The notes: a model not told the origin generated them from the letters alone. DNA of 64,000 nucleotides from Echinostoma caproni (GCA_900618425.1 UZAN01041053.1:1-64000), one strand, 5' to 3'. Shown: positions 41,601 to 48,490, counted from the stretch's first letter. Translations and numbers: made by a program.

Positions 41601-44516
41601 TAGATAACCTGCATGCTAATTTGATACATCATATTAACCAAAAAACATGGATGTACAATTTGACGGCCAGTGAAATTGTAAAGAGACTTCTGTTTATTTA
41701 TTTTTATAAAGCTATCTTTTTAGCTGCATTTATTTACCAACAAGGTCCATTCAACGATTGATGTCTGTCAATCAAAAGCTTATTTCTCCATCCTAGGGGA
41801 CTAGGTGCATCCGGGTTCTTGCTAAAAAAATGAACTTCAAACGGGGCAACCAATGTGCACGGAAATTACATCTGTATAAACCGATGTCAGATCGTTAATT
41901 CGTAGGGTACATTCAGGATGTGGATGACACACTAGAATTAGCCTCAAGCAAAACAGATGTTATGGCTTTGTTCAACAAATCCAACACGATGTACAACTAT
42001 ATTAAATTCACTTTAGAATGTGAAACTAATGGCTCGTTATTATTCCTAGACCTACAACTGACAAGAAANCACTCCTGGCTTCAATTCATCTTAAGTATAC
42101 ATGAACGGGCCATTATTTACATTTCCAAAGCTTTTGTCCTCTAAGTTATAAGATTGGACTGGTAAGAACCCTGTTTTTGTCCTGCGAAGTCCGAAGTATC
42201 AGAAAGTGAACTTAACGAATGTCTTATCCACTAACGGCTTCCTCTACCTTTTGTCGAGAAAAATTGCACACCTACCATTCCCAGACCAGCGTACACTACG
42301 GTCAAAAAGAAACCAGTTTTCATTGATGTACCATTTAAAGGAGATGATTCAATTGCACGGGTTGGTCGTCGGCTTCGAAGTATAGTTCAGTATGCCTATC
42401 CTGCCTCGAAGCTGATTATGATTCACAGGACAATGAACTCACTAATTCGGTCAAGCACAGACGGATCCAACGATTCAGTCACCGCCAATCGCATTTATAT
42501 TGTTCAATGTACTTACGGATCGCGGTATGTCACAAGGACTGAACGCCGGCTTTCGACCAGAATGAGTGAGCATGTTTCGAATAACTTATCAATTCTAGGA
42601 GGAAAACTTCCAGGAAGCACGGTGGCGTGACATTTACTGGATACCGGACACTGCATTGACAAACGCAAAGCTTTCCGCGTTATACTCAAAATTGGAAGAC
42701 AAAGGAGGCTTAGGTTTGCCAAAGTGATCGTTATTAGCCGTTTAAATTCTGAACTATGCATACAACAGGCCTTTGTGATGCAGTTGTTAATACCATGGTA
42801 ATTCCTCTCCTCTTTCCTACCCATTATCTCAGCCGTTCCATTGCCTCATCGTTGACACTTCAACCTTCTAATTTTCTTATTGTGTAATTAACGAATTGAC
42901 CAGATTCCTACTCCGTTACTTTTCTACATCCGTTCTAATTCGCTTCTGGTTGCATCTGTTTCGTATTGCGTAATCATTTTCAGCTCTCTTTCCTCCACGG
43001 TTAATCCTTTTCCCTTACGTAACTGGTTCTATGCCAAAATCCACTTTACTGAACCTCTGTAATTATTACTCCCCCCCTCCTCGTCCACCCATACCCGAAT
43101 ATTTTTGGTAACGGCTCAAAGACCCAGTACTTTCCGTCTTAACCCATGTAGTTGTGTAAATGTCCATATATGGTATTTTTATAGAAACATTCAATATATT
43201 TAATGTGTGTAGACAGCTGACTTAGAGCACGCAAAATTGATGACTAATATCAATTTTGCTCATATTGTTTTATTTTGTTATTGAAACAGATCGAAGATAA
43301 AGGAAGTTTCCGACATTCTCGATCATTGACATCTTTTGCTGGAGGTATCATATTGCTTCATCAGAAGTAAACTTAAANTAAAACCAAGGATATGAAAAGC
43401 AGCTAATACTCAATAACGATGCATCGCCAACAAAATGTATTGTTTACACTTCAGTCTGTAGAACAAATAAGATTTGTTCACGACCATGCTATGTTTGCCT
43501 TCGGTTTCATACCGATTTATACAGAACCCGGAATCCTTATATGATTCCAGATAAAAGCGTATATCAAGGTTTTGTTAATTGCTAATATAAGTTGATGATT
43601 AGATAAGATAGGTTCTGAAGCGCTATTTACATAGAGCCCTATAATTGACGTAAATAACTGGAGACTTTTTCAAGACACATGGCCATTGAGGAAATTGATT
43701 TATCATGAGACATACAGCGACAACGTGGTAAGTGATAAAAATGTTTTTTCCAGCAGTTGATTAAGTTACCAAGTGCAAAACTTTAGGTTTACAGACACTG
43801 ATTGGCATATCACTTACTGAATAAGAGGCGTTTGAAGGTAGGCGTTGGACCATATGATGGTATTCCACTGAAGGCACGGATGACAAATTTCCCATGGAAT
43901 TGTATACCAGACCATGAGCGTAATTATTTCCGGTACAACACGAGTTGCGCGGCTGCGTAAATGTCAAATGACGATCCGGACCACTCCAGCCTACATCTTC
44001 TGATAAGGTGCTCAATACCCGTTCATTCAATGGTTTTGAGTAAAGCAAAAATGAACCACGATGCGAAACAGGAGGACCAGTAGTTGGTGGGAACTGAGGA
44101 AATTGGTGCACGCTCTCATTGTCAAAATCACTGAGCTCACTATTAACGGTTGAGTCGTTGGGATCTGCGCGGATAATAGTCACACGACTTGAATCTCTTG
44201 GCTGGTTCATAATGCTGGTAGGTCTGTCCGTGACCACGGAGGATGAGCTTGCAAGGGGTCTGGACGTTTGCAATGCGGTATCGGCGAGTTTTGTCGCCGA
44301 AGGCCAATGACTGATCACCTGAATTGGTGTTCTCTGTTCGTTGGAAATGCCATTCTGTTTATCGTTTGGTGCCGATCTTTCCTTTTTCAATCCATTATTT
44401 ATTGGACAAGCTTTTGTGGAAAATGTATGCTGAAGTTCGTTTGTTTGCGGTTTCGCAGTTGTCGTTACAGTCGTTATCACTTTAGGAGCAGAATCATTCA
44501 AAGTTGAACGCCATTT
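2602..44516 (-). CDS. Shroom: Shroom-like cytoskeletal scaffold with divergent ASD2 domain (ten-exon span)
   Basis: Ten minus-strand exons (44516-43770, 41502-41302, 40054-39685, 37590-37484, 35106-34625, 18578-17853, 11746-11395, 8814-8539, 4237-3911, 2682-2602) total 3669 nt, with compatible phases throughout, giving 1222 codons plus stop. Residues 1 to about 780 are rich in Ser, Thr, Pro, Gln and Asn and look disordered. From about 781 the order of segments matches Shroom ASD2: a segment with spaced DEKL, ETTS and LDP, like the conserved DKSLADIL...KTTMDLMEG region; an acidic Ser/Asp linker; a helix containing LLCHLSRRLAYLDARI; a coiled coil starting EELKNRQHHLQEQIKEA; and a final helix ending RLVVTY. 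In known Shrooms ASD2 binds Rho kinase and drives apical actomyosin contraction. No PDZ or ASD1 was recognised here. The family call comes from remembered conservation, not a search. The amino terminus is missing; 47179-46715 is a likely upstream exon. Confidence 0.78.
2683..3910 (-). other. Last intron of the Shroom-like gene
   Basis: Lies between the phase 0 donor CAC|GTAAGT and acceptor TTTTTCAAAG. It contains a short TA run near 3711-3724 and nothing else recognised. Confidence 0.6.
3911..4237 (-). CDS. Shroom-like gene, ASD2 coiled coil with insertion
   Basis: This 327-nt exon (109 codons, phase 0 to 0) has acceptor CTCAATTTAG and a strong donor CAC|GTAAGT (3911/3910). Residues 1-35 form a coiled coil (QHHLQEQIKEAQDLRVNQEN) that aligns gap-free with the Gln-Gln-His-Glu-Asp-Ala-Lys-Glu-Leu-Lys helix of Shroom ASD2. 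About 50 residues of Ser/Thr/Pro-rich sequence follow where other Shrooms have a short turn. The domain then resumes with SLHLATTMQWLVTYH, matching Leu-Ala-Asp-Tyr-Glu-His-Phe-Val-Lys-Met. Confidence 0.85.
4509..4690 (-). repeat. tRNA-derived SINE family A, minus copy
   Basis: On the minus strand it reads GAGGTCCCGGGTTTGATCCC (tRNA-like B box), then CACTGCTGATGAGACCCAA, then an AGGTCAAAACAGCTGTC tail. The same body occurs in plus orientation at 4795-5025 and in copies near 27.9, 28.2, 35.7 and 48.4 kb. The promoter end of this copy faces the plus copy. Confidence 0.75.
4795..5025 (+). repeat. tRNA-derived SINE family A, plus copy
   Basis: This is the best preserved copy. It has an A box in GCCCGGTGGCCGAGTGGGTA (about 4842), a B box in CCCGGGTTCGTTTTCC, and the family body GCACTGCTGATGAGACCCAA. 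It ends near the motif GACGAATTCAACTTTGAAAC. Confidence 0.8.
5466..5945 (+). pseudogene. Tc1/mariner-type DDE transposase relic
   Basis: Fragments of a DDE transposase appear in shifted frames: WIDETNFNLF near 5492 (first acidic residue), IIVLCDNAPCHNRLKEV near 5720-5770 (second Asp), and LNHIDYMCNEVKRDL near 5825-5875, which corresponds to the usual Leu-Asn-Pro-Ile-Glu-Asn segment with Asp replacing the third acidic residue. In-frame stops and frameshifts separate the pieces, so it is inactive. No terminal inverted repeats were identified. Confidence 0.75.
6061..8538. other. Intron sequence, no feature recognised
   Basis: Part of the Shroom intron 8539-4237. I saw no repeat or coding signal that could be supported, apart from a short TATATATA run near 8214-8224. 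Confidence 0.5.
8539..8814 (-). CDS. Shroom-like gene, ASD2 core helix
   Basis: This 276-nt exon (92 codons, phase 0 to 0) has acceptor GATTTTTAAAG and donor ACAATG|GTACGT (8539/8538). It carries VVVRFDRWHNNTLEAVKLLC, then HLSRRLAYLDARIKCLN. This lines up without gaps with the most conserved part of Shroom ASD2 (Glu-Phe-Asp-Lys-Phe...Leu-Leu-Leu-Ser-Leu-Ser-Gly-Arg-Leu-Ala-Arg-Val-Glu-Asn-Ala-Leu), the surface associated with Rho-kinase binding. A 25-residue Ser/Thr-rich insertion (around SEHNSSTNLFSHSQTT) precedes it. Confidence 0.88.
8815..11394 (-). other. Shroom-like gene intron
   Basis: It joins two ASD2 exons in phase 0. Apart from the candidate plus-strand exon at 10381-10837 nothing is recognised. 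Confidence 0.6.
10381..10837 (+). CDS. Candidate plus-strand exon of an unrecognised nested gene
   Basis: The stretch is open for about 151 codons between a good acceptor (AGTTTTCTCCAG) and a donor-like CTATCG|GTAAAT. The product contains YFVKLNPLSSLSVCNNTWL, then an LYFPQAFKSTGFQAG segment and VIRYLIHARKQIECFYC. It has normal globular composition and is well above the length expected by chance in this AT-rich DNA. It lies in the intron between Shroom exons at 11395 and 8814, on the other strand. No family is recognised and no partner exons were identified, so it may be a chance frame. Confidence 0.33.
11395..11746 (-). CDS. Shroom-like gene, ASD2 acidic linker and first coiled coil
   Basis: This 352-nt exon has acceptor AATATTTTTAG and donor TGG|GTTAGT (11395/11394), phase 2 to phase 0. 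It encodes a Ser/Asp-rich acidic linker (RNRSDSDTSIASDMDMA) followed by a helix with VLRRLARCMTERLTWKRHQL. Known ASD2 domains have the same order: an acidic Ser/Asp spacer, then a long helix with a Leu-Gln-Ala-type heptad pattern. The next exon continues this helix in frame (EQKW then LRNKLIELF). Confidence 0.85.
12695..13245 (+). repeat. 5' region of an RTE-like retrotransposon, copy 1
   Basis: About 550 bases, shared at roughly three-quarters identity by eye with 63190-63705. Matching blocks include TCAATAAAACCCCGTTA, GGACAGCTACCG and CCCAAGCTGGGCA. It leads directly into the endonuclease remnant that starts near 13380, which suggests it is the element's 5' leader. Confidence 0.75.
13380..14078 (+). 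pseudogene. RTE-like non-LTR retrotransposon ORF with RT core deleted
   Basis: The frame starts with apurinic-type endonuclease remnants (ALARTLETFHLDVCC, then after a frameshift SETCTQDPPS), followed by GVGITLGAKVERLLLDWIPV. Near 13690 it passes straight into the element's C-terminal region (VWWENRISNAEARRRVL, LRWLGHVLRVSLDRLPRRVM, GWGPRDQCHHWVETLSNV). The whole reverse transcriptase core is missing between them. From 13449 to 14078 the fused frame has no stop (210 codons). Confidence 0.85.
14079..14226 (+). repeat. RTE-like element 3' tail
   Basis: The 3' untranslated region runs from the stop codon to a conserved block (GCGCACGAAATCGCGTGGTT) and ends in GAACT pentanucleotide repeats (14206-14222). 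The same block occurs at 35757-35825. Short tandem repeats at the 3' end are typical of RTE-clade elements. Confidence 0.7.
15394..15422 (+). repeat. CA microsatellite
   Basis: ACACAC tract with single interruptions. Confidence 0.9.
15600..15960. repeat. Possible retroposon ending in CT and CTCAA repeats
   Basis: Locally GC-richer sequence ends in a CT run (15915-15928) and three CTCAA units (15937-15952), resembling a retroposon tail. No second copy was found in the window. Confidence 0.3.
16420..16660. repeat. Possible degenerate tRNA-derived SINE
   Basis: GGGAGTCGAAACCC near 16592 looks like an inverted B box, followed on the plus strand by a tRNA-like arm. No second copy is clear in the window. 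Confidence 0.3.
17853..18578 (-). CDS. Shroom-like gene, exon entering the ASD2 domain
   Basis: This 726-nt exon has a strong acceptor (TTTTCTTTCTAG before 18578) and a strong donor (ACCGG|GTAAGT at 17853/17852), phase 2 to phase 2. The first part is Ser-, Gln-, Thr- and Pro-rich. The last ~97 residues, from TWREKTAKELQ, are helical and carry DEKLKNLLMQLPAELLETTS, then VLLLMSLDPNEH. This matches in spacing the conserved start of Shroom ASD2 (Asp-Lys-Ser-Leu-Ala...Lys-Thr-Thr-Met-Asp-Leu-Met...Pro). A single N at 17843 lies 10 bases beyond the exon and does not affect the frame. Confidence 0.85.
20275..20425. repeat. Possible SINE relic, related to 21290-21390
   Basis: GGGGTTCGAACTTAA resembles a B box, and the flank reads TATTGCATTACATTTCATGA. 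The segment near 21355 reads CTGTTGCATTACAGCTTGAT at the corresponding place. Similarity is short. Confidence 0.3.
21220..21400. repeat. Possible SINE relic, related to 20275-20425
   Basis: A GAGTCTCGGGAACGGTGACC segment and a following TTGCATTACA block recall a tRNA-derived SINE in minus orientation. Short match only. Confidence 0.3.
22185..22340. repeat. 66-bp inverted repeat (foldback hairpin)
   Basis: Arms 22185-22250 and 22275-22340 are reverse complements with 63 of 66 positions matching. They flank a 24-base loop that itself begins with the palindrome AGTGGCCACT. It could be a foldback element or the terminus of a transposon. Confidence 0.9.
23190..23540 (+). pseudogene. RTE-like C-terminal relic
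   Basis: Shifted frames match the C-terminal region of the element at 13.7-14.0 kb: ARNRIRNNKVRRKV, then CAMFVETGTRWKKFKGAQPK, corresponding to VMFAKTGSGWKKIKSSQ there. It is heavily decayed. Confidence 0.6.
25165..25335 (+). pseudogene. RTE-like extreme 3' relic
   Basis: WLETLSDVGDCRRQQRS matches WVETLSNVAGCRQHWRS of the 14.0 kb copy. The following ~100 bases resemble its 3' UTR, including CCCAAAAGATACCAGCC in place of ACCAAAAGACAGCAACT. Confidence 0.6.
27841..28000 (-). repeat. SINE family A, minus copy
   Basis: Contains CAAGCACTGGATTATTGTTT and GGATCGAATCC (inverted B box), ending at ACCGGCCAGCTGATTAGACT, the inverted head of the family. Head-to-head with the plus copy at 28105. Confidence 0.65.
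28105..28275 (+). repeat. SINE family A, plus copy
   Basis: Contains AAGTGGGTAAAATGCTTGCA (A-box side), GGGGTCTCGGGTTCTATGGT (B-box side) and the body TCTGATGAGAACCAACCAGA, followed by a GACGAAATTC motif. Confidence 0.65.
29741..30553 (+). CDS. endou: EndoU-family (XendoU) endoribonuclease, uninterrupted, nested in a Shroom intron
   Basis: The 270-codon frame starts at ATG 29741 and ends at TAA. An in-frame TAG at 29699-29701, just after a possible acceptor, rules out continuation from an upstream coding exon there. EndoU enzymes are uridylate-preferring endoribonucleases that leave 2',3'-cyclic phosphates. Family motifs are in order: GFQHVYIGE (His155, Glu160), GLHNW (His170), KPYGT (Lys210), then FGLPIQFEIMIFF in place of the usual Gly-Thr-Ser-Pro-Glu-Phe-Glu segment. 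The spacing of His155, His170 and Lys210 agrees with the His-His-Lys triad of Xenopus XendoU (162, 178, 224). The residue before His155 is Gln, where the family usually has Glu. There is no signal peptide or somatomedin B domain, so the product is probably intracellular. It lies on the strand opposite the host gene. Confidence 0.9.
   Translation: MNRNQPRPIPRGLPLPVLDELSMLFSHQFAQSVKTDKVYVQLTHVPWLRNSDSTPLPLLPPQLTPETVFRSEMDLATKEILLHWSETHQGERIDNFLMHLFQTSNFRSVYEILNARSVYPYNLSEFEICFRQVWFGLYSWDQMSPGSDITCGFQHVYIGEKRRNTVKGLHNWMRYYILEKSAKLVLNRVHKKHPVLPLASLRFIYDEAVKPYGTIFFGLPIQFEIMIFFCAFLIGGSREVNFLIDGQKTTVISYDVATRTDALATAFFKY
30554..33127. other. Intron sequence downstream of EndoU, no feature recognised
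   Basis: No strong polyadenylation signal was seen close to the EndoU stop; the first clear AATAAA on the plus strand is near 31857. One single N lies at 32699. Confidence 0.45.
33128..33679. other. Assembly gap of 552 N
   Basis: Run of N. Open frames drawn across it have no meaning. Confidence 1.
33850..34020. repeat. Possible tRNA-derived SINE, minus orientation
   Basis: Minus-strand GGTCCTCAGTTTAAATCTCG resembles a B box, with AGCTGGTTGGCATAGG as the A-box side. A single copy was seen. Confidence 0.3.
34625..35106 (-). CDS. Shroom-like gene, exon before the 16 kb intron
   Basis: This 482-nt exon starts in phase 0 after acceptor TTGATTATAG and ends in phase 2 at donor CCAAA|GTGAGC (34625/34624). 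The peptide begins DIFSTEPFSFDYMDPHWRM and includes Pro- and Tyr-rich sequence. Read through without splicing, the donor itself supplies a TGA stop, so this exon could be taken for the end of a gene. The downstream exon at 18578 begins with exactly the single base needed to complete the split codon, which favours splicing. Confidence 0.7.
35695..35756 (-). repeat. SINE family A tail fragment
   Basis: GGCGTCAATTGAAAATCTAG to TTGGGTCTCA matches the 3' part of family A. It is cut at TTGGGTCTCA, where an RTE 3' tail begins. Confidence 0.65.
35757..35825 (+). repeat. RTE-like 3' tail fragment
   Basis: AAAAGACAGCAACCAAAACC and the GCGCACGAAAGTGCATGGTT block match the 3' end at 14.15 kb, ending in an ACTGAAACTGA remnant of the pentanucleotide tail. 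Confidence 0.7.
36411..36662 (-). repeat. tRNA-derived SINE family B
   Basis: The minus strand has TGGCGCAGTGGTTTAGTCGC (A box) and GTTCGAGTCCC (B box), then a ~180-bp body with CGTCCGGTTCAATACC. The copy at 51985-52232 shares the whole arrangement. It is too long and decorated for a tRNA gene. Confidence 0.75.
37484..37590 (-). CDS. Shroom-like gene, short exon
   Basis: This 107-nt exon has the acceptor TCTAACCGTGCAG at 37591 and the donor AAGG|GTCAGT at 37484/37483. In the reading frame set by its neighbours (phase 1 in, phase 0 out) it encodes about 35 residues containing PFRKMSYDHRQREHSGTRR, a basic Ser/Gln/His-rich stretch like the rest of the amino-terminal region. Another frame is also open here (37366-37645) and would give a small secreted-looking peptide; exon continuity argues for the frame used. 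Confidence 0.55.
38068..38317 (-). other. Open frame in a Shroom intron, not used
   Basis: An 82-codon frame containing CWPGIFEYISRAILWTALRN follows an acceptor-like TCGATTCAGAG. Its donors (GTATCG, GTGTGG) are weak, and the exon chain closes in phase without it. It could be an optional exon. Confidence 0.2.
39685..40054 (-). CDS. Shroom-like gene, exon
   Basis: This 370-nt exon starts in phase 0 after acceptor ATATGATTAG at 40055 and ends in phase 1 at a strong donor CCGA|GTATGT (39685/39684). The product begins TGYIPNPIPETDDSQDEE and is acidic, then Tyr-, Thr- and Pro-rich. A second possible donor (CAG|GTTTGA at 39651) would leave phase 2 and does not fit the next supported exon. The GTATGT donor does, so it was chosen. 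Confidence 0.7.
41302..41502 (-). CDS. Shroom-like gene, exon
   Basis: This 201-nt exon (67 codons, phase 0 to 0) has the acceptor CTTTCGCTTCAG before AAA at 41502 and a strong donor TTCG|GTGAGT at 41302/41301. The peptide starts KQKSQVRQMKYMNQYKS and ends RNYRYGGS. It is basic, Gln- and Pro-containing and probably disordered. No domain is recognised. Phase and strand link it to the exons on either side. Confidence 0.72.
41895..42830 (+). pseudogene. Penelope-like element relic: RT and GIY-YIG endonuclease
   Basis: YIQDVDDTLELA near 41906 is the RT catalytic motif of Penelope-like elements, followed by YIKFTLECETNGSLLFLDLQ, then KKPVFIDVPFKGDDSIARVG, then a GIY-YIG-type segment (RIYIVQCTYGSRYVTRTERR, STRMSEH), then DTGHCIDKRKAFRVI. 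The order RT, then GIY-YIG is the hallmark of these elements. Frameshifts, stops and the single N at 42069 show it is decayed. Confidence 0.85.
42831..43250 (+). other. Probable 3' end of the Penelope-like element
   Basis: Pyrimidine-rich non-coding sequence follows the GIY-YIG region. The boundary is not defined. Confidence 0.35.
43770..44516 (-). CDS. Shroom-like gene, long low-complexity exon
   Basis: This is a 747-nt exon (249 codons) of phase 0 at both ends. The acceptor is a TTCAAAACAG just before codon AAA at 44516, and the donor is TTG|GTAACT at 43770/43769. The product starts KWRSTLNDSAPK and is dominated by Ser, Thr, Pro, Asn and Gln, with acidic patches such as SELSDFDNES, as expected of a disordered scaffold region. 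No folded domain is visible. The following exon also starts in phase 0, which supports this donor over the in-frame stop at 43761-43763. Confidence 0.7.
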
Positions 44517-45366
44517 CTGTTTTGAAGACTCATAACCTGATTGTGGATCGAACGAAGGGGTGTGGCGTGTATATTACTAATGCCGAGGCATTATACAAAT
44601 TAGATAAATATGGACTTCATTCTGTACTGTTTCAAATACGAACACTCTTGACCGTAATAAAGAGCACTGATTTGTCAAAGAAAAGACAATTCTCTTTGAA
44701 TAATTCTTTCTCTTTCTTCCATTTGTTCATCAAATTGTCTCTCTTACTGTAACAGGGTGACTCCCATACTAGAGAACAAAGCAAATGAACGCGCATTCAT
44801 TCTTATATTGAGCGCTGGACGTTTCAGTACGGCAGACTAGTGAATATTTTGCAAAGAAAACAAACACAAATGCAGATTGCTTTCACGCATGACGTACCCA
44901 TAAGCTTCAACTTCTGGGTGAATCAAACAAGAAAAGACCAATGCTACTTGTGTAACCTCGTAGATGGGCTGATACAGGATGCGCTGTACAAAAGTATAGC
45001 TATCCAAGTGATTGATCAAATCCCACCGTGGCTGTTCAAACTTTCACAATGGAAAAAATGAAAGAAGCTTGTATCCATTAATCGACTAAAAAAATTGTTT
45101 GAATTCACCAGAAGGATACATTAAATTTGCAAGAATTTTAAGAGTGATACAGTCCAAAACAAAAACTGATTGGTTTGTTATGCGCCTTGGCTAGCATAGA
45201 TTAAACGATAGAAAGAGATCACGAATTTGTGAGTGGTACTTTTGATGCATAATTCATCAAGATTGATTTTATTGGATTTCAGTTGACATACCGCAAATAA
45301 ACTTAATGAACCAGATCGGATGACTTCAATAGTTTTCTTTACTACAAGTAGTACAATACTACCTAC

Positions 45367-45439
45367 CTGATAGATCTGATTCACGCCCGTGACCGTTTGC
45401 CCACTGAGAATATCATTATATTTAAAGAGTACGTGAGCC
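45367..45439 (-). CDS. Candidate small exon between 46.7 and 44.5 kb
   Basis: A strong donor ATCTATCAG|GTAGGT lies at 45367/45366, preceded by an open frame ending VTGVNQIYQ in phase 0, which fits the phase 0 start at 44516. The nearest acceptor, TATACAG before 45439, gives phase 2 at entry and does not join directly to the exon ending at 46715. Alternatives reach further up past the single N at 45531. Confidence 0.3.
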
Positions 45440-46714
45440 CTGTATATGAATTCAAAAGTTGATATTTTTAATTGTAATAGTTTCTGATGAATGGATGCAC
45501 TATTTCCCCTTAGAAGTTCGAATCGAGAGGNGATGAAACAAGTTGGCACGGTGAATCCGTACATTTGCATACCGCAGTTTATGTGATCATTATTATATGG
45601 TGAGAAATAACAGAATCATCGGCGGATAAATATTGCGGGCACCCACCAAAATTCTTGGTTATCAAGTTTGCGCCAGAGTGATAAGCGATGCACGCTGTTA
45701 ATTCAGTTGGGGATGGTAATTTTGAATTATCATAACCTCGACGTATTTCGGAACAGTGGTGCTGTTTGTTTCGTAGAGGATTCTAAACGCATCACATCGC
45801 ATTACACAGTGCTTCCTTTCGACCAGGTGTTGGGTGATGGATTAACTGAGTCTCCTATGGGTCATCGGGTCATCATATTTTCCAATCATTGGTTTTTGAA
45901 GCCAAACCAGGATGTGCTCGGTTGCTCGGGGATACACTTGTCTCTCTGTTCGGTTAATTTAGATAACCGAACATCCACACTTGGTATTATAGTTATAACT
46001 AAATATGGCGCGGTAAGACAGCAATTCTTTCACCGAGGGTGCCGTCAACTGGGTGACTGTGAAAACAACAATGGGTCGATTTTAAGTGCTTAGTCACCAG
46101 CCAGATTATATCGTCAACTACAGGAGCAGTTTTAGGACTACTCTCACATCTCCACCTGGTCTTCTTTCCCGTATACTGCTGAATTCGGAATGCTTCTTGG
46201 ACATCCGTTAGATTGTACCCATTTTCTGATCATGTCACATTCATTATCCAGGGCATCATTCTGTGCAAATGTATCGCACTTAGTTGAAAAGCGTGCAGAC
46301 GAAATCAGTCTTATATTGCACTAGAGGAAAAATTAGAAAACCACCTTCATTCTGGTGATCCATTAAATATATCCCATTGGACCTTTGGTAAGTCTTCATT
46401 TTTCAAATCTGTCATGGTCATATGATGCTAGGAAAAAATATCAATATAGAGTAATAGGAATATTATGAAAACTGACTGGCGCTCCTACTCAGATGCTTCG
46501 TATGCAACGAAATGGAATTTATTAATTGCTGGGTGTTAAACTGAATGTTTGCATGGTTACAAGACATTTATGAATAACGCAAATAAAACATAATATTCCT
46601 AGTTCATTGAAGTCCAATTGTATTATACTAAGTAGTTTTATTGATGTCTTGTTCGAAACAAAACAAATATTCTCAGCCTCTCCTTCACAGATAACCGCCA
46701 TTAGCCACACATAC

Positions 46715-47179
46715 CTCGGACTGGATATGCACCAGGGGGTCGTATTGAATTTTGTGCTCGTGGTATCAGAGAAATCCCATCATTTAGACGTTTGTCTGGA
46801 ACCGTGCGCTTAACCACATCCGTGTTATCAGTTATATTCTGAGCGTTCACTGCCTGAATGGCTTGCTTGTTTGGATTGTTCCGTACCAACGTCGAATTGC
46901 AGGGTGTAACCGCTCGATAGTTACGGTTTGAAGCATGAAGATCAGAAGGTAGAAGCGTTCGAACTGTGGTCGTGGGGACTTGGCTGTTTGGTGTTGGTGG
47001 TCTTTTGATTGACAGGGACTGAGACTGTTCAGTGCATTTCGAAACGAGCTTTCCGTTTGGGGNATGATGCACCTTCTCTCGGCTTATTGTTTGTTTGTTC
47101 TGCTCCATTGTCCATCTCAGTTTTGGCATTTTTGAACTGGGTAAACATGGTAATGGGCGCCGACATTTGTCTCTCAGGT
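46715..47179 (-). CDS. Upstream low-complexity exon, probably the same Shroom-like gene
   Basis: The exon has acceptor CTTTTGTTCAACAG before 47179 and a strong donor CCGAG|GTATGT (46715/46714), ending in phase 1. From the acceptor one frame reads PERQMSAPITMFTQFKNAKT up to the single N at 47063. Beyond the N a different frame stays open to the donor (CTEQSQSLSIKRPPTPNSQV and on). Both halves have the Ser/Thr/Pro/Asn/Gln composition of the exons downstream, so the N probably hides an indel. The in-frame ATG at 47166 could be a translation start. Its phase 1 end does not fit the phase 0 start at 44516, so at least one exon between is missing. Confidence 0.6.
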
Positions 47180-48155
47180 CTGTTGAACAAAAGTGGTGTT
47201 TGGAGTCTTTATTTATTTCTTTGAAACCACGGAAATTTTAAAATGAAAGGATAACACCGAACGTAAAACCAATGAGCGATTCAATTACTGTCGTGATTTA
47301 ACATAACCTCGAAAGTAATACTATCAGGAATGGTTTTGAACAACGCGTAAAGTAAAATGCCAAGCGAAAATCGTGGGTTGAACGAAGTACATTCACCATT
47401 GTTCAGATAACTGCAAAATAAGTCAACTGAATCAGTCAACCAGTAAACTAGAAGAACACTAGAGATTCTGAATGGGAACAAACCTACATTTACCAAAATG
47501 TAAAAATGCTGGAGACGAATAAAAATGTCCTGTATAAACCACAGTCCGCTTGACGATGAAAAAACCTTGCTCTCAAGGTGGTCGAAAATACCTTCGCTTT
47601 TGCGGTACTCGCCAAGTGACGAAACGGGTTTCATTGTGTAACACAATCAGTAACTGTTGTTTCATCTGCTATCTGGTTCAGTCTCATTGAATAGGTCTGC
47701 TCGTTCCAATTTAAGTTAAAAGATACTTTTGAACTTTCGTTCACTGTATGACATTCATTAGGTCGCAACAGCATCAAATATCGAAAGGAATATGTTTTAT
47801 AAATGATGTTATATAAAATGTGACATATTATCCAGTTGATGTGTCATCGAAAGTAAGTTTATTCGCCAAACCACTTTTTTATTAAATATGTCCGCTGGTA
47901 TATTCCGGTAATATTTTCTCTGGTACTTCCATAAACACCCATTCCACTTTTATGGACAGATTAAGAGGCGCCATATTTACTTAAGTTTACTTCTACTTTA
48001 TGTATTTTATGAATTAATGCAGTTGTTACGTTTGTTGGTTAATTCTGAACGAAATCATGACTGCTGCCCAACTCAATTCGGTCAACAATAGTGGAATCAC
48101 ATAGCTATAGGTGATATCTTATTCATCAACCTACTGGGTACTGATACTACAAAAA

Positions 48156-48202
48156 CCCGTAGTAATCGAGAAAAGCTTATTGCTTTTCTCGATTACTACG
48201 GG
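48156..48202. repeat. Perfect 21-bp hairpin
   Basis: Arms 48156-48176 and 48182-48202 are exact reverse complements, starting CCCGTAGTAATCGAG, with a 5-base loop TTATT. There are no mismatches and the match stops sharply at both ends. Confidence 0.95.
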
Positions 48203-48340
48203 AATATATTTATTAATTTTAAATATAATTCCACATTTAATTGCTAGGGGATTATGTTATCAGTTTCTGATAGATAGACATAGCACCATGCACCTAAGAA
48301 ACTGGAAAAACGTTCTAAAAAGGGAAAATTTGTCGTTTAT

Positions 48341-48490
48341 GTAGCAAATGAAGCGTGAACTGGAAAACTAGGAACCACTGGACAGCTGCTTTGACCTGGT
48401 TCGGTCTCATCAGTAGTGCGAATCCATCAACCCTACGACGAATATCCGCTTTGAAATTGAATCACATCTTCCATTAGTCACTTGCAATGT
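48341..48490 (-). repeat. SINE family A, minus copy with internal deletion
   Basis: GGAACCACTGGACAGCTGCT and GGTCTCATCAGTAGTGCGAA match family A, but the B-box region is missing. It joins directly to the GACGAATATCCGCTTTGAAA flank also seen at 4.65 kb. Confidence 0.65.

Noticed and set aside
45668..46093. 141-codon plus-strand frame
   Set aside because: No family motif, no splice or start context, and no repeat match. It could be chance or an unrecognised relic.
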